This document shows, in pieces, positions 23,730 through 34,112 of a DNA stretch of 64,000 bases. The stretch's first letter is position 1. Each line of letters starts with the position of its first letter. Source of the DNA: Campylobacter concisus. GTDB lineage: Bacteria > Campylobacterota > Campylobacteria > Campylobacterales > Campylobacteraceae. The notes under the pieces were generated by a model. That model was not told where the DNA came from. It searched no databases and was given only the letters and a program-made list of their open reading frames with translations. The stretch spans positions 62,001 through 126,000 of the forward strand of contig NZ_PIRF01000005.1 of assembly GCF_003049705.1 (NCBI RefSeq), read 5' to 3'. The position numbers and the translations under genes are program-made.

Positions 23730-25213
23730 ATCACCTCCGCATTGGCTTTAGCACCGCCCATAGGCGTTGCACTTTTTGGCTCTGCCAAAATAGCTTTAGC
23801 AGAAGTTGATTTGTAGATATTATAAGCAAACATCAAAAAGCCAATCAAATACAAAAGTCCGCCAATAGCTCTAATGTAATAATAAGGTATAAGCACTACA
23901 ACAGTATCAATAAATGAGTATAGTAAATTTCCATAGCTATCAGTCGCTCTCCACATCATACCTTGCGTAATACCAGCAATCCACATCGAAGCAAAGTATA
24001 AAACGATACCTGTTGTTTGTATCCAAAATTGAGCTTCCATTAAGGATTTTGAATAAATTTCGCGCTTAAAGACACGTGGCGTCATGTGATAAAGTGCTGC
24101 CATAGTCATAAAACCAACCCAGCCAAGTGCGCCATCATGTACGTGTCCTGGCACCCAGTCAGTATAGTGAGCTAGTGCATTTACAGATTTAATAGCTAAG
24201 ATAGGGCCTTCAAGAGTTGAAAACATATAAAAAGTTGAAGCTAGGATCATAAATTTAATAAGCGGGCTCTCGCGAAGTTGTGTCCATTCGCCTTTCATTG
24301 TAAGAAGCATATTAATAGCTGAACCCCAAGAAGGTAAAATCAAAACAATAGAAAAAACCGAACCCATAGTCTGCATCCAATCAGGCACAGCAGTATATAT
24401 TAGGTGGTGACCGCCAGCCCAAAGATAGATAAACATAAGGCCCCAGAATGAAAATAACGAAAGCTTATAAGAAAATATTGGCTGTCCGCTCTCTTTTGGC
24501 AAGAAATAATAAATTTGGGCGATAATCGCTACTGTAAATACAAACGCAACTGCGTTGTGACCGTACCACCACTGAACCAAAGCATCATTTGAGCCAGCAT
24601 ACATAGAAACTGAGTGTAGCCATGAGCCATATCCACTAACTAGCCTTGTTGGAATTTCCATGTTATTAAATAGATAAAGCATAGCAACGCCAAGGAATGT
24701 AGCAATGTAATACCAAACCGAGATATAAAGTGTTTTCTCGCGGCGTATACCAATAAGTCCAAATATACTTACGCCCCAAAGCACCCAGACTACTACTACA
24801 GCAATATCTAGTGGCCACTCAAGCTCGGCATACTCCTTAGATGTACTCTCACCCATAAAAAGTGTCACAACAGCTAGAATCATAACAAGTATATAAAGCC
24901 AAAAATGAAGCTTACCAATGAACATCAAAAACGGAGATTCACTCATTGATACTTTTAGGACACGCTGTCCTATGTAATACCAAGTGGCAAATATACCAGA
25001 GAGCATAAAACCAAAAATGATACCGTTAGTATGAAGAGGACGCAATCTACCAAATGCCGAATACTCACCAGCTATATAGTTTAGATCAGGACAGGCAAGC
25101 TGAAAAGCTACCAAAACACCAATAGCCATGCCAACAATACCAAAAAATATCGTGGAGAACATAAAGAGTTTTGCCACACTATAATCATAATGTAGCAACT
25201 GGGATGGTCGCAT
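23726..25213 (-). CDS. ccoN: cbb3-type cytochrome c oxidase catalytic subunit I
   Basis: 495 residues, twelve helices. This is the proton-pumping subunit with the low-spin haem b and the haem b3-CuB site. Visible haem-copper ligands include RPLHTNGIIFG near residue 58, WWYGHNAVAFVF near residue 216, GGHHLIYTAVPDWMQ near residue 265 and WVPGHVHDGALGW near residues 352-364. It is the first gene of the cbb3 operon, with a strong AGGAGG ribosome site, and it gives high-affinity oxygen respiration suited to microaerobic life. Confidence 0.97.
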   Translation of the reverse strand: MRPSQLLHYDYSVAKLFMFSTIFFGIVGMAIGVLVAFQLACPDLNYIAGEYSAFGRLRPLHTNGIIFGFMLSGIFATWYYIGQRVLKVSMSESPFLMFIGKLHFWLYILVMILAVVTLFMGESTSKEYAELEWPLDIAVVVVWVLWGVSIFGLIGIRREKTLYISVWYYIATFLGVAMLYLFNNMEIPTRLVSGYGSWLHSVSMYAGSNDALVQWWYGHNAVAFVFTVAIIAQIYYFLPKESGQPIFSYKLSLFSFWGLMFIYLWAGGHHLIYTAVPDWMQTMGSVFSIVLILPSWGSAINMLLTMKGEWTQLRESPLIKFMILASTFYMFSTLEGPILAIKSVNALAHYTDWVPGHVHDGALGWVGFMTMAALYHMTPRVFKREIYSKSLMEAQFWIQTTGIVLYFASMWIAGITQGMMWRATDSYGNLLYSFIDTVVVLIPYYYIRAIGGLLYLIGFLMFAYNIYKSTSAKAILAEPKSATPMGGAKANAEVM

Positions 25214-25220
25214 AAATTTT

Positions 25221-25274
25221 CCTCCTAGTTAAATTTATATTAATTTTCGGTTATTTTAGAGTAGAAAAACTATA
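25221..25274 (-). promoter_or_regulatory. ccoN promoter region with strong ribosome site
   Basis: Minus strand: a possible -10 TATAGT (plus-strand 25269-25274) followed by a leader of about 45-50 bases and an AGGAGG ribosome site (plus-strand CCTCCT at 25221-25226) seven bases before the ccoN ATG. No FNR-type or other operator is obvious. Confidence 0.4.
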
Positions 25275-25305
25275 AAAAGACTTAATTAATATAAATTCTC
25301 TTTTA

Positions 25306-25989
25306 CTAGGAGAGTCTTCTATCTATTTTGTAACCAAGTCCAGGAACATTTTTTATAAAATTACTACCGACTTTATCTCTGACACGCTTAACGAAGGTCC
25401 TAATAGCAGCCTCTGTCACGCTCTCGCCAACCCAAACAACATTTTTTATTTCATCGTGAAGTACAAGCGTACCAAGTCTTTTTATGAGTAAAGATATAAA
25501 TGCAAGTTCTTTTTTTGTAAGAGAAATTTCAACACCATCTCTGATAAGTACACGTTTTATTTTATTAAAACTATATCCATTTGTAACCTGAATAATATTT
25601 GCTGTTTCTATCTTATTTTTAGCAACATTTTCTAACGTAACCAAAAAATCATCAAGATCAATCGGCTTTAAAACGTATTTATCAATACCAACATCTATCG
25701 CTTTTAGAAGTGTTTCTTTTTCACTATTTGTGCTAAAAACTATAATAGGTGTATCTTTTGAAATTTCTTTAATACATTTAGCCATATCAAGGCCATTCAT
25801 TATAGGCATAAAAACGTCTGTTATAACCATATTTGGATTATATTTTTTAAATTTCTTAAGTCCTTCATCGCCATTTTGAGCAGTGATAACTTTTTCGAAT
25901 TTATCTCGCATAACTTCTTGTACTATTTTTTTACCATCTCCCTCATTCTCAACGATAAGAACGGTTAGATTATTAAGAATCTTGCTCAT
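25306..25989 (-). CDS. Two-component response regulator, OmpR-type
   Basis: 227 residues: a receiver domain (residues about 8-120) with phospho-acceptor Asp in VITDVFMPIMNG and the conserved Lys in YVLKPI, and a C-terminal winged-helix DNA-binding domain (about 135-225) with ISLTKKELAFISLL, then ...VRDKVGS and GLGYKI. One oddity is that the usual acidic pair at the first strand reads LIVENEGD, so the metal site is slightly atypical. No sensor kinase is adjacent, although C. jejuni has one beside the equivalent gene as I recall. It lies directly upstream of ccoN on the same strand, so regulation of the oxidase is possible but unproven. Confidence 0.85.
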   Translation of the reverse strand: MSKILNNLTVLIVENEGDGKKIVQEVMRDKFEKVITAQNGDEGLKKFKKYNPNMVITDVFMPIMNGLDMAKCIKEISKDTPIIVFSTNSEKETLLKAIDVGIDKYVLKPIDLDDFLVTLENVAKNKIETANIIQVTNGYSFNKIKRVLIRDGVEISLTKKELAFISLLIKRLGTLVLHDEIKNVVWVGESVTEAAIRTFVKRVRDKVGSNFIKNVPGLGYKIDRRLS

Positions 25990-26070
25990 TTATTCTTCCT
26001 TTTTGGTTATATTTATCAAACATCATAAATTTTGACGCAACTAACAATTATCTCTCTTACTTTAACTATC

Positions 26071-26736
26071 TTAGGCATTTGCTCTATATCCTAAAAATGA
26101 TAGATAAATTCCATTTATTATCATTATGCTAGCCGAAATCTTAAACATTATGTCTTTAAATTTTTCATTTAAAATTCCAAATACAAAGCTAGCTAAAAGC
26201 ATAGCTGGCAATGTACAAAGACCAAATACAAGCATTATAAAAGCCGAATCAATAAAATTTGCACTTAAAATCCCAAGTACCAAAAAATAATAAACCACAC
26301 CACAAGGCAAAAAGCCATTTAAAAAACCAAGTAATAAAAAATTTGCTAAATTTTTCTTTTGAATCCTCGTTTTTGCAATTCTTACTACAAAATTAAGCGC
26401 CTTTTGATTCTCCACAAATTTTAAAAGCTCACCCCTAAAAAGTAAGGCAATGCCGATAAACGCGATCACTAAGCCAATTATGAAAAATATCACACCTCTT
26501 GCTTGCATGTTAAAGCTAATAACAGCTCCAAAGGCACCAAACAAAGCTCCTAAAACTACATAAGCAAAAATTCTAGCTAGACTATAAAGTGTGCTTAGCA
26601 TTAAAATTTCTATTTTATTCTTACCTTTAAAAAATAGAGTCTGCAAGCTCAAAAAACCGCTGCACATACCCACACAATGACTAAAGCTACTTAAAAATGC
26701 AACCGAGATAATCATGTAAAGGTTTATATTTTGCAT
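26071..26736 (-). CDS. TauE/SafE-like membrane protein (cbb3-associated maturation candidate)
   Basis: 221 residues with about six membrane helices. The first helix carries SSFSHCVGMCSGFLSLQ (residues about 16-32), the signature of the SafE/UreH-like branch often found near cytochrome oxidase and copper-handling genes; the paired cysteine and histidine could bind metal. A second cysteine motif occurs at NGFLPCGVVYYF near residue 135. Its stop is separate from the response regulator, and it starts one base after the carA stop. Copper or thiol handling for cbb3 assembly is the likely role, by family and context. Confidence 0.7.
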   Translation of the reverse strand: MQNINLYMIISVAFLSSFSHCVGMCSGFLSLQTLFFKGKNKIEILMLSTLYSLARIFAYVVLGALFGAFGAVISFNMQARGVIFFIIGLVIAFIGIALLFRGELLKFVENQKALNFVVRIAKTRIQKKNLANFLLLGFLNGFLPCGVVYYFLVLGILSANFIDSAFIMLVFGLCTLPAMLLASFVFGILNEKFKDIMFKISASIMIINGIYLSFLGYRANA

Positions 26737-26737
26737 C

Positions 26738-27856
26738 TTATAAAATTTCTAAAAACTGCTTAAATATATATTTACTCTCACTTGGACCACCACTTGCTTC
26801 TGGGTGGTGCTGAACTGAAAAGATCGGATAGTCTTTGTATCTCACACCCTCAATTGTGTTGTCAAATAAATTTCTATGAGTCACAACCGCTATTTCAGCG
26901 ATGCTCTCTGGCACGTTGTAGTTGTGATTTTGTGTTGTTATCTCAATTGCTTTTGTCTCTAAATTTAGCACTGGGTGATTTGCTCCGTGCTGACCAAATT
27001 TAAGCTTATATGTCTCGTACCCAAAGGCGTTTGAGAGTAACTGATGTCCAAGGCAAATGCCAAATATAGGTATCTTAGCCTCAATCATCTTTTTGATCTC
27101 GCCTATTTCAGCCTTTAAATTTTTTGGCTCACCAGGACCATTTGATAAAAACACCCCATTTATCTCGCCATTTTTAAATTTTTCTATCAAAATTTCAGCC
27201 TTAGTGTCGTGTGGCACTACGATGACTTCAAGACCAGTTTCACATAGCTCGTTTAGGATATTTCTCTTTACACCAAAGTCAAAAACAGCTATCTTTTTAC
27301 CAATACTTTTTAGCGGCTTATATGACTTTAAATTTCTATCCCAAGCGCCTTTTTTATGCTCATACTCGTCCATCGCGCTAACTGTTTTCACGTAGTTTAT
27401 ATTTTCAATACGCCCGCTACTTTCAAGCCTGCGTTTTAGCTCATCTTTATCACTTATCTGCGTTGAGATATAGGCCATAAGCGCACCCTCGTCACGTAGC
27501 ATCTTTGTTAAATACCTAGTATCAACGTCATAAACGCCAAATTTACCTTGCTCTTCAAAAAATTTTCCCAAAGATTTTTGCGAGCGGTAGTTTGATGGAA
27601 TTTCATTGTAGCTTCTCATTATAACGCCACTTGCATGAATTCTAAGACTCTCCATATCGTCTTCGTTTATACCTACTATGCCTATTTCTGGCATAGTAAA
27701 GACGATAAACTGACCAGCATAGCTTGGATCGCTCATGATCTCTTCGTAGCCAGTCATTGAGGTATTAAAGACGAGCTCACCTGCACACTCGCCGTGAGCA
27801 CCAAAAGCTTTTGCTTCTAAAAAAACACCATTTTCAATATAAATGTAAGCTTTCAT
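26738..27856 (-). CDS. carA: Carbamoyl-phosphate synthase small (glutaminase) subunit
   Basis: 372 residues. The N-terminal CarA domain has ELVFNTSMTGYEEIMSDPSY near residues 27-46. The class I glutamine amidotransferase domain has the oxyanion region LSNGPGEPKNL near 240, the nucleophile in IFGICLGHQLLSNAFG near residues 263-278, and HHPEASGGP near 350. It supplies ammonia to CarB for arginine and pyrimidine synthesis. carB is about 1.2 kb upstream on the same strand, separated by two other genes. Its ATG overlaps the DUF507 stop by one base. Confidence 0.97.
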   Translation of the reverse strand: MKAYIYIENGVFLEAKAFGAHGECAGELVFNTSMTGYEEIMSDPSYAGQFIVFTMPEIGIVGINEDDMESLRIHASGVIMRSYNEIPSNYRSQKSLGKFFEEQGKFGVYDVDTRYLTKMLRDEGALMAYISTQISDKDELKRRLESSGRIENINYVKTVSAMDEYEHKKGAWDRNLKSYKPLKSIGKKIAVFDFGVKRNILNELCETGLEVIVVPHDTKAEILIEKFKNGEINGVFLSNGPGEPKNLKAEIGEIKKMIEAKIPIFGICLGHQLLSNAFGYETYKLKFGQHGANHPVLNLETKAIEITTQNHNYNVPESIAEIAVVTHRNLFDNTIEGVRYKDYPIFSVQHHPEASGGPSESKYIFKQFLEIL

Positions 27857-28407
27857 TAAAGCATGCCTCTTTTTTTAAGCTCATCTTGATACAAACGCTC
27901 AAAGACAAGATCATATTCATCAGTTCCTGGGATTAGCTTATGTTTATAATTTTGTATCATTTCATAAACATCATCTTCTATCTTCTCATAGCTTTTTAAG
28001 TACTCGTCTATTGAGTTATAAATCACATTTTTTACGCGATTTTCAGATACATTATAATCAACAAGACCGCTCTTCCAAATATTTTCAAGCACTTTGTGAG
28101 CGATATTGCTAAATCTATCTTCGTGGGTTAAGATTACATCAAATTCGCCTGCAAGCTTCTTTTTAACGAGCCAAAACATATTTTTGCGGTCAATTTGCAT
28201 AGTTTGCATCTCGTCTTCATTTTTCTCCAAAAGCTCATTTACTCGCTCATCTAAAGCTCTTTCTTTTTGAATATCAACTGTTAAAATTTCACTTGTTTTT
28301 GCTACGATTGGCTCAATACCTTTATTTAGTCTTACGAAACCACAATTTAGAAGATCTATTGCTATTTTATGTGAAATATACGGAACGTGTGGGAGTTTTA
28401 AACGCAT
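27856..28407 (-). CDS. DUF507 family protein
   Basis: 183 residues, soluble, highly charged and mostly helical. The pattern MRLKLPHVPYISHKIAIDL at the N-terminus and DEYDLVFERLYQDELKKRGML at the C-terminus match DUF507, a family of unknown function common in Campylobacterota and always near carA in this genus as I recall. It overlaps the carA start by one base, so it is co-transcribed with carA. I see no catalytic motif. Confidence 0.8.
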   Translation of the reverse strand: MRLKLPHVPYISHKIAIDLLNCGFVRLNKGIEPIVAKTSEILTVDIQKERALDERVNELLEKNEDEMQTMQIDRKNMFWLVKKKLAGEFDVILTHEDRFSNIAHKVLENIWKSGLVDYNVSENRVKNVIYNSIDEYLKSYEKIEDDVYEMIQNYKHKLIPGTDEYDLVFERLYQDELKKRGML

Positions 28408-28456
28408 TTTAAACCTTTAAATTTTTATGCCATTTTAACTAAATAAAGGTAAAACT

Positions 28457-28897
28457 TTACTTTGAAATTTTAACGACTTTATTATTATCGCTTCTTAAAA
28501 AATAAATTTCTCTTCGTCCTTCATAAAGTATCTTTCCATCAGTCTTTTGCTCATTTTCTAAATTTGATGAGATTTCTAAAGATAGCGATTTGCTCATAAA
28601 ATAATTCTCTCCTAAAGTGCGTCCAAAGTCAGGATACCAACTAAAAGCACAAACTATCAGCAAAACTAAATAAAAGGCTCTAAAAATTTTTCTAAATGGC
28701 GCGTAAAAAAAGCAATATCCAAATATAAAAAATACAGGTAAAAGCCATAAGAAAGGTACGTTATCAACAAAAATAACATTAAAATACTCGCTTATACCAT
28801 AGTAAGAAAAGTAGTTGTTGTAAATTCCAACAAATAGCGTAAAAATAGGAGCAAGGACGAATATAATACCCGCAAAAAAAGCATTTAAAATTTTCAT
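28457..28897 (-). CDS. Uncharacterised membrane protein
   Basis: 146 residues with about three hydrophobic segments (residues 5-28, 48-66, 70-90) and a polar C-terminal domain of about 45 residues ending in KVVKISK. The ATG follows an AAAGGAGAGAT ribosome site. It lies between carB and the DUF507-carA pair on the same strand. No family is recognised. The overlapping frame at 28779-29015 on the same strand is less convincing and is treated as a shadow. Confidence 0.6.
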   Translation of the reverse strand: MKILNAFFAGIIFVLAPIFTLFVGIYNNYFSYYGISEYFNVIFVDNVPFLWLLPVFFIFGYCFFYAPFRKIFRAFYLVLLIVCAFSWYPDFGRTLGENYFMSKSLSLEISSNLENEQKTDGKILYEGRREIYFLRSDNNKVVKISK

Positions 28898-29060
28898 AAT
28901 CTCTCCTTTTGAGTGAGATTATATTAAACATAAGCTTTAATATTACTAGATTGATGAAAGCTAGACTAAAATTCAAAGCAAAATGCCATATATGGACATC
29001 TACTGCTTCCAACAATACTTTAAAAACAGTTTAGCTATAAGCTAAACTGCCTTAAATTTA

Positions 29061-32000
29061 TTATTTTTTAGATAAATACTCTTGCAAGCTTTTTACCTCA
29101 AGTGCTTTGCCAGTTTGTACCGAGCTTAGCGACTTAGCGGCCGCGAGTGCTGCGCGAATCGTTGTGAAATATGGAATTTTAAATCTAAGCACGTTTTGGC
29201 GGATCTTTTTGCCATCATCCACGCTTGATTTTGTATCGCTTGTGTTGATGACAAGTGCTATATCGCCGTTTTTTAGCCTATCTTCAACGTTTGGTCTGCC
29301 CTCGCTTATCTTATAGACAAACTCGGCCTCCACGCCAGCTTCGCTTAAAATTTTATGCGTACCACCAGTTGCTATGATGCTAAAGCCAAGCGTTATTAGC
29401 TCTCTTGCAAGGTCTGGCGCGTAATATTTATCAGCGTCAGCTAGCGTTAAAAAGACCCTGCCCTTGCTTGGCAAAGTGTTGCTAGCAGCGATCTGGCTCT
29501 TTGCAAATGAGCTTGCAAAGTCGTGACTGATACCCATTACCTCGCCCGTACTCTTCATCTCAGGGCCAAGGATGAGATCAGCGCCACTTAGCTTGTTAAA
29601 CGGCAGCACGCACTCTTTTACGCAAACATGCGAGCTTACGCGAGGTTTTAAGATGTCGCCATCTTCATAAACGACCTTGTAATCATCATAAAATTTAAGC
29701 GCCTCACGTAAATTCCCCTGCCACATAACTCTTGTCGCCACCTTTGCCATAGGCACGCCAGTAGCCTTACTCACAAACGGCACAGTCCTACTTGCGCGAG
29801 GATTTACCTCGATCATATAAAGCTCGTTTTCATAGATGGCAAACTGGATATTCATAAGGCCGACAACGCCTAAATTTAGCGCGATATCTCTGGTTTGCTT
29901 CTCCACTTTTTTTATCATTTCATCGCTTAAACTCATCGGTGGCAATATGCAAGCTGAGTCTCCAGAGTGAATTCCAGCCTCCTCGATGTGCTCCATTATC
30001 GCGCCTATATAGACCTCTTTGCCATCACATATCGCGTCTACGTCGAGCTCTTTTGCATCTTGTAAAAATTTATCAAGTAGCACTGGCGAGTGGTTGCTAA
30101 CCTTTACTGCCTCGCTCATATACTCTTTTAGCTCGCTCTCGTTATGCACCCTTCTCATCGCCCTGCCGCCTAGAACGTAGCTTGGGCGAACAAGCACTGG
30201 ATAGCCAATAGTCGCAGCCTTTTGCAAGGCTTCTTCTAGGCTAGTGGCGGTGTCATTTTTAGGCTGGAGGACACCTATTTTATTTATAAATTCGCTAAAT
30301 TTCTTTCTATCCTCGGCCACGTCGATCACTCTTGCAGTTGTGCCGATGATCTTAGCGCCGATAACGCTTAGGCGCTTTGCAAATTTAAGCGGAGTTTGAC
30401 CTCCAAAATGCACAATCACGCCATCTGGCTTTTCGCACTCAATGACTGATCTCACATGCTCAAAATCAATCGGCTCAAAGTACAAAATATCGCTCGTGTC
30501 GTAGTCGGTTGAGACGGTTTCTGGGTTACAGTTATACATTATCGTTTTTATGCCAAGGTCTCTTAGGGCGTAGCTTGCATGCACGCAGCAGTAGTCAAAC
30601 TCTATCCCCTGACCGATCCTATTTGGACCGCCACCTATTATCATCACCTTTTTAGCGTCTTTTGCTAGCTCTTTTTTAGGAAATTTAGTGATATTTGTGG
30701 TTGAGTAAAGATATGGCGTTAGCGCCTTAAATTCGCCCGCACAAGTATCGACCTCGTTGTATTCAAGCTCGATGCCAAGCTTTTGCCTAGCAAAATAGAT
30801 ATCATTTTGACTAAGCTCAAGATCGTCTTTTTCATTTATAAGCACAGCTATCATTTTGTCTGAAAACCCCATACTTTTGGCCTCTCGCAAAAGCTCTTCG
30901 TTGTTTAAGATATCCATGTCGATCTTATCTTCAAATTTAACTATCTCATAAATTTGCTCCAAAAACCAAGGATCGATCTTGCTAAACTCATGCACCTCAG
31001 CCACGCTAAATCCATCTCTAAAGGCTTGCGCTAGATATAAAATTCTTCTCTCATTTGCATTTCTGATGCCATAAATCAAAGCGTTTTTCTCTAGGCTAAG
31101 ACTGTTAAATCCGCAAAGGTCGCGCTCTAGACTGCAAAGCGCCTTTTGGATACTCTCTTTAAATGTCCTGCCTATCGCCATCACCTCGCCAACTGACTTC
31201 ATCGCGGTGCCTAGATATGGGTTTGATCCTGGGAATTTCTCAAATGTAAAGCGTGGGATCTTTGTCACGATGTAGTCGATCACCGGCTCAAAGCTAGCAG
31301 GCGTGCCTGTGATGTCATTTTTGATCTCATCTAGACTAAAACCAACTGCAAGCAGTGTGGCTACCTTTGCGATAGGATAGCCAGTAGCCTTACTTGCAAG
31401 GGCTGAACTTCGACTAACACGTGGGTTCATCTCGATAACGATCATACGGCCTGTTTTTGGGTCTATGGCAAACTGCACATTGCTGCCACCAGTATCAACG
31501 CCAATCTCACGAAGTATGGCAAAGCTTGCATCACGCATAGCCTGATACTCTTTGTCTGTTAGCGTTAAAGCTGGCGCAACCGTGATACTATCACCTGTAT
31601 GCACGCCCATTGGGTCAAAATTTTCGATCGAGCAGACGATAATGCAGTTGTCATTCCTATCTCTGATAACCTCCATCTCGTACTCTTTCCAGCCAAGCAG
31701 GCTCTCTTCTATCAAAATTTCATGTATTGGGCTTGCGTCAAGGCCAGTGTTGGCTAACTCTTTAAATTCGTCCATATTGTAAGCCACGCCGCTTCCTGCG
31801 CCACCAAGCGTGTAGCTAGCTCTTATGATGAGCGGAAAGCCTATCTCATTTGCCGCATTTAGCGCGTCGTCCATGTTGTAAGCGTATCTACTCTCAGGCA
31901 AGTCCATACCGATCTTTTGCATGGTTGCTTTAAAAATTTGTCTATCTTCGCCTTTTTTTATCGCTTCTGGGTTTGCACCAAGAAATTTCACATCCTTTAA

Positions 32001-32324
32001 AAGACCGCTCTCAAATACCTCCATAGCGGCATTTAGTGCTACTTGACCGCCCATCGTTGGCAAGATGGCATCAATCTTTTCTTTTTTGATGATCTTTAAA
32101 ATGCTCTCTTTTGTGATCGGCTCTATATATGTTGCATCGGCAAAATTTGGGTCAGTCATGATGGTGGCTGGGTTTGAGTTGATAAGCACTACGCGGTATC
32201 CAAGCTCCTTTAGCGTCTTGGCTGCTTGCGTGCCTGAGTAGTCAAATTCGCAGGCTTGACCGATGACGATAGGGCCTGAGCCGATTAGCAAAATGGTATT
32301 TATATCTGTTCTTTTTGGCATCAT
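29061..32324 (-). CDS. carB: Carbamoyl-phosphate synthase large subunit
   Basis: 1087 residues with the duplicated ATP-grasp architecture. The first half opens with [20 protein letters not shown] near residues 11-30, and the second with [20 protein letters not shown] near residue 565. ATP-grasp signatures [20 protein letters not shown] and [20 protein letters not shown] are clear. A C-terminal MGS-like domain ([19 protein letters not shown]) carries the allosteric site. The first of two ATGs is used because it overlaps the mreC stop (ATGA), which is an unusual pairing of pyrimidine/arginine synthesis with cell shape, though known from related genomes. Confidence 0.97.
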   Translation of the reverse strand: MMPKRTDINTILLIGSGPIVIGQACEFDYSGTQAAKTLKELGYRVVLINSNPATIMTDPNFADATYIEPITKESILKIIKKEKIDAILPTMGGQVALNAAMEVFESGLLKDVKFLGANPEAIKKGEDRQIFKATMQKIGMDLPESRYAYNMDDALNAANEIGFPLIIRASYTLGGAGSGVAYNMDEFKELANTGLDASPIHEILIEESLLGWKEYEMEVIRDRNDNCIIVCSIENFDPMGVHTGDSITVAPALTLTDKEYQAMRDASFAILREIGVDTGGSNVQFAIDPKTGRMIVIEMNPRVSRSSALASKATGYPIAKVATLLAVGFSLDEIKNDITGTPASFEPVIDYIVTKIPRFTFEKFPGSNPYLGTAMKSVGEVMAIGRTFKESIQKALCSLERDLCGFNSLSLEKNALIYGIRNANERRILYLAQAFRDGFSVAEVHEFSKIDPWFLEQIYEIVKFEDKIDMDILNNEELLREAKSMGFSDKMIAVLINEKDDLELSQNDIYFARQKLGIELEYNEVDTCAGEFKALTPYLYSTTNITKFPKKELAKDAKKVMIIGGGPNRIGQGIEFDYCCVHASYALRDLGIKTIMYNCNPETVSTDYDTSDILYFEPIDFEHVRSVIECEKPDGVIVHFGGQTPLKFAKRLSVIGAKIIGTTARVIDVAEDRKKFSEFINKIGVLQPKNDTATSLEEALQKAATIGYPVLVRPSYVLGGRAMRRVHNESELKEYMSEAVKVSNHSPVLLDKFLQDAKELDVDAICDGKEVYIGAIMEHIEEAGIHSGDSACILPPMSLSDEMIKKVEKQTRDIALNLGVVGLMNIQFAIYENELYMIEVNPRASRTVPFVSKATGVPMAKVATRVMWQGNLREALKFYDDYKVVYEDGDILKPRVSSHVCVKECVLPFNKLSGADLILGPEMKSTGEVMGISHDFASSFAKSQIAASNTLPSKGRVFLTLADADKYYAPDLARELITLGFSIIATGGTHKILSEAGVEAEFVYKISEGRPNVEDRLKNGDIALVINTSDTKSSVDDGKKIRQNVLRFKIPYFTTIRAALAAAKSLSSVQTGKALEVKSLQEYLSKK

Positions 32325-33076
32325 TTTTCCTTTGTTACAACGTATAGGTAGTTTGGTATGTTTAGCTTCGCATAGGGCTCAACTATCACGCTTTGATAGG
32401 AGCTCTCTTTTAAAATTTTACTCACGCGCCCTACTGGCACCCCACTAAAAAATATCCCGTCAAGCCCGCTCGTAAAGACCTCGTCGCCCTCTTTTGGGCT
32501 GAGCCATTGTGGGATAAATTTCACCATTATTTGGCCTTGATTTCCATGCGCGACGCCTGGAATTTTGTCATTTCCTATATAGACTGCAAATATACTTTTT
32601 GGGTCATTTTGCAAGTAAGCTAGCGGCTTGCCATCTTTTGAGATGACGATGCCAGCGCTATTTCCTTGATAGATGAGCCCGTAAATTTTATTTGGATCGT
32701 ATCCTTCAAACTCGCTTATCCAAATTTTATTATAATCCCCGATATGCACGTAGCTAAGCCCTTTTACTAGCTTCACGGCTGGGGCATAGGCAGTCGAGTT
32801 TTTATCTTTTAAAATTTGATTTAGCTCATTTGCAAAAGTAGAAAGAAGCGTGGCTGAGCGCTCTAGCTCTTCATTTTGCGCTCTTAGTTTTTCTATCTCG
32901 CTAGCCTGCCTAAAATATTCGTTTATATAGTCTTTCACACTTTTAGCAAAATTGTCGTATGAATTTGTAGCATAGTTACTAAACCCAATAGAAAGATTAC
33001 TTAAAATTTCTCCCTTGAAAACTGAGGCCGTAGCAAGCAATGCTATAAAAACAAAAAGAACAATCTTACTCTTCAT
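32321..33076 (-). CDS. mreC: Rod shape-determining protein MreC
   Basis: 251 residues: one N-terminal membrane anchor (about residues 5-22), a periplasmic coiled-coil (about 45-90, [19 protein letters not shown]) and the beta-rich MreC domain ([40 protein letters not shown]). It links cytoplasmic MreB filaments to the wall synthesis machinery. It overlaps mreB by 11 bases and carB by four. MreD was not found in the window. Confidence 0.93.
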   Translation of the reverse strand: MKSKIVLFVFIALLATASVFKGEILSNLSIGFSNYATNSYDNFAKSVKDYINEYFRQASEIEKLRAQNEELERSATLLSTFANELNQILKDKNSTAYAPAVKLVKGLSYVHIGDYNKIWISEFEGYDPNKIYGLIYQGNSAGIVISKDGKPLAYLQNDPKSIFAVYIGNDKIPGVAHGNQGQIMVKFIPQWLSPKEGDEVFTSGLDGIFFSGVPVGRVSKILKESSYQSVIVEPYAKLNIPNYLYVVTKEK

Positions 33077-34103
33077 TTGTCAGCTGTTGTAAAAGCCCAA
33101 TCTCTTCAAGTGCCTTGCCCGTTCCTCTAGCAACCGCAAGGAGTGGCTCGTCAGCTACAAAAACTGGAAGTTTAACGATATCAGATAAAAATTTATCAAG
33201 TCCTCTAATTAGCGCTCCACCACCAGTTAGCACGATACCAGTCTCCACGATATCGCCAGCAAGATCAGGTGGCATCATCTCAAGCACGGTTTTAAGCGCA
33301 TCTGCGATCTCTTTTAGTGGTTCTCTCATCGCCTCTCTCACATCTTCGCTTGTTAGCTCGACTCTACTTAAAAGACCGCTCACTTGGTCGCGACCTTTTA
33401 CCACTACGCTTAGCTCTTTTTCAAGCTGTACAGCAGAACCTACAGCAATCTTTATCTCCTCGCCAGTTCGCTCACCTATTAGTAGGTTATATTTCTCTTT
33501 TATGTAATTAACAATGCTAATATCAATCTTATCGCCAGCTGTGCGGATTGATTTTGAAATAACTAGACCACCAAGCGAGACGACACCTATCTCAGTCGTA
33601 CCACCACCGATATCAACTACTAGATTACCTTGTGGCTCACGAACTGGTAAATTTGCGCCGATTGCTGCTGCCATAGGCTCTTCTATCAAAAATACCTCTC
33701 TTGCTCCAGCACTTAAGGCACTCTCTCTAACGGCCTTTCTTTCGACCTGAGTAAGTCCATAAGGAACTGAGATGATGATCCTTGGGCGTAAAAAGCTTTT
33801 TCTTTTATGAGTCTTTTCTATAAAATAGCGTATCATGCGCTCAGTCATATCAAAATCCGCAATTACGCCATCTCTCATCGGCCTTATCGCCTCGATATCG
33901 CCTGGAGTTTTTCCTACCATCTCTTTTGCAGCATGTCCGACCGCTAAAATTTTTTGTTTGCCATATTTCTCACGCCTTACTGCAACAACAGAAGGCTCGT
34001 TTATTATTATGCCTTTATCCTTTACCAAAACAAGTGTATTTGCTGTACCTAGATCTATACCCATATCACTTGAGAAAAAACCTATAACCTGATCTAAAAA
34101 CAT
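33066..34103 (-). CDS. mreB: Rod shape-determining protein MreB (actin-like)
   Basis: 345 residues. Actin-fold ATPase: phosphate-1 motif MGIDLGTANTLV near residues 14-25, phosphate-2 NLVVDIGGGTTEIGVVSLGG near residues 159-178, and adenosine motif IVLTGGGALIRGLDKFL near residues 286-302. It guides the elongation machinery and sets helical or rod shape. It sits between clpX and mreC. Confidence 0.97.
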   Translation of the reverse strand: MFLDQVIGFFSSDMGIDLGTANTLVLVKDKGIIINEPSVVAVRREKYGKQKILAVGHAAKEMVGKTPGDIEAIRPMRDGVIADFDMTERMIRYFIEKTHKRKSFLRPRIIISVPYGLTQVERKAVRESALSAGAREVFLIEEPMAAAIGANLPVREPQGNLVVDIGGGTTEIGVVSLGGLVISKSIRTAGDKIDISIVNYIKEKYNLLIGERTGEEIKIAVGSAVQLEKELSVVVKGRDQVSGLLSRVELTSEDVREAMREPLKEIADALKTVLEMMPPDLAGDIVETGIVLTGGGALIRGLDKFLSDIVKLPVFVADEPLLAVARGTGKALEEIGLLQQLTNEE

Positions 34104-34112
34104 CTATTTCCT

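Noticed and set aside
28779-29015. 78-codon minus-strand frame overlapping the 146-residue membrane protein
   Set aside because: It covers the start of a better gene, has no good ribosome site and its translation looks like a frame shadow with mixed hydrophobic runs.
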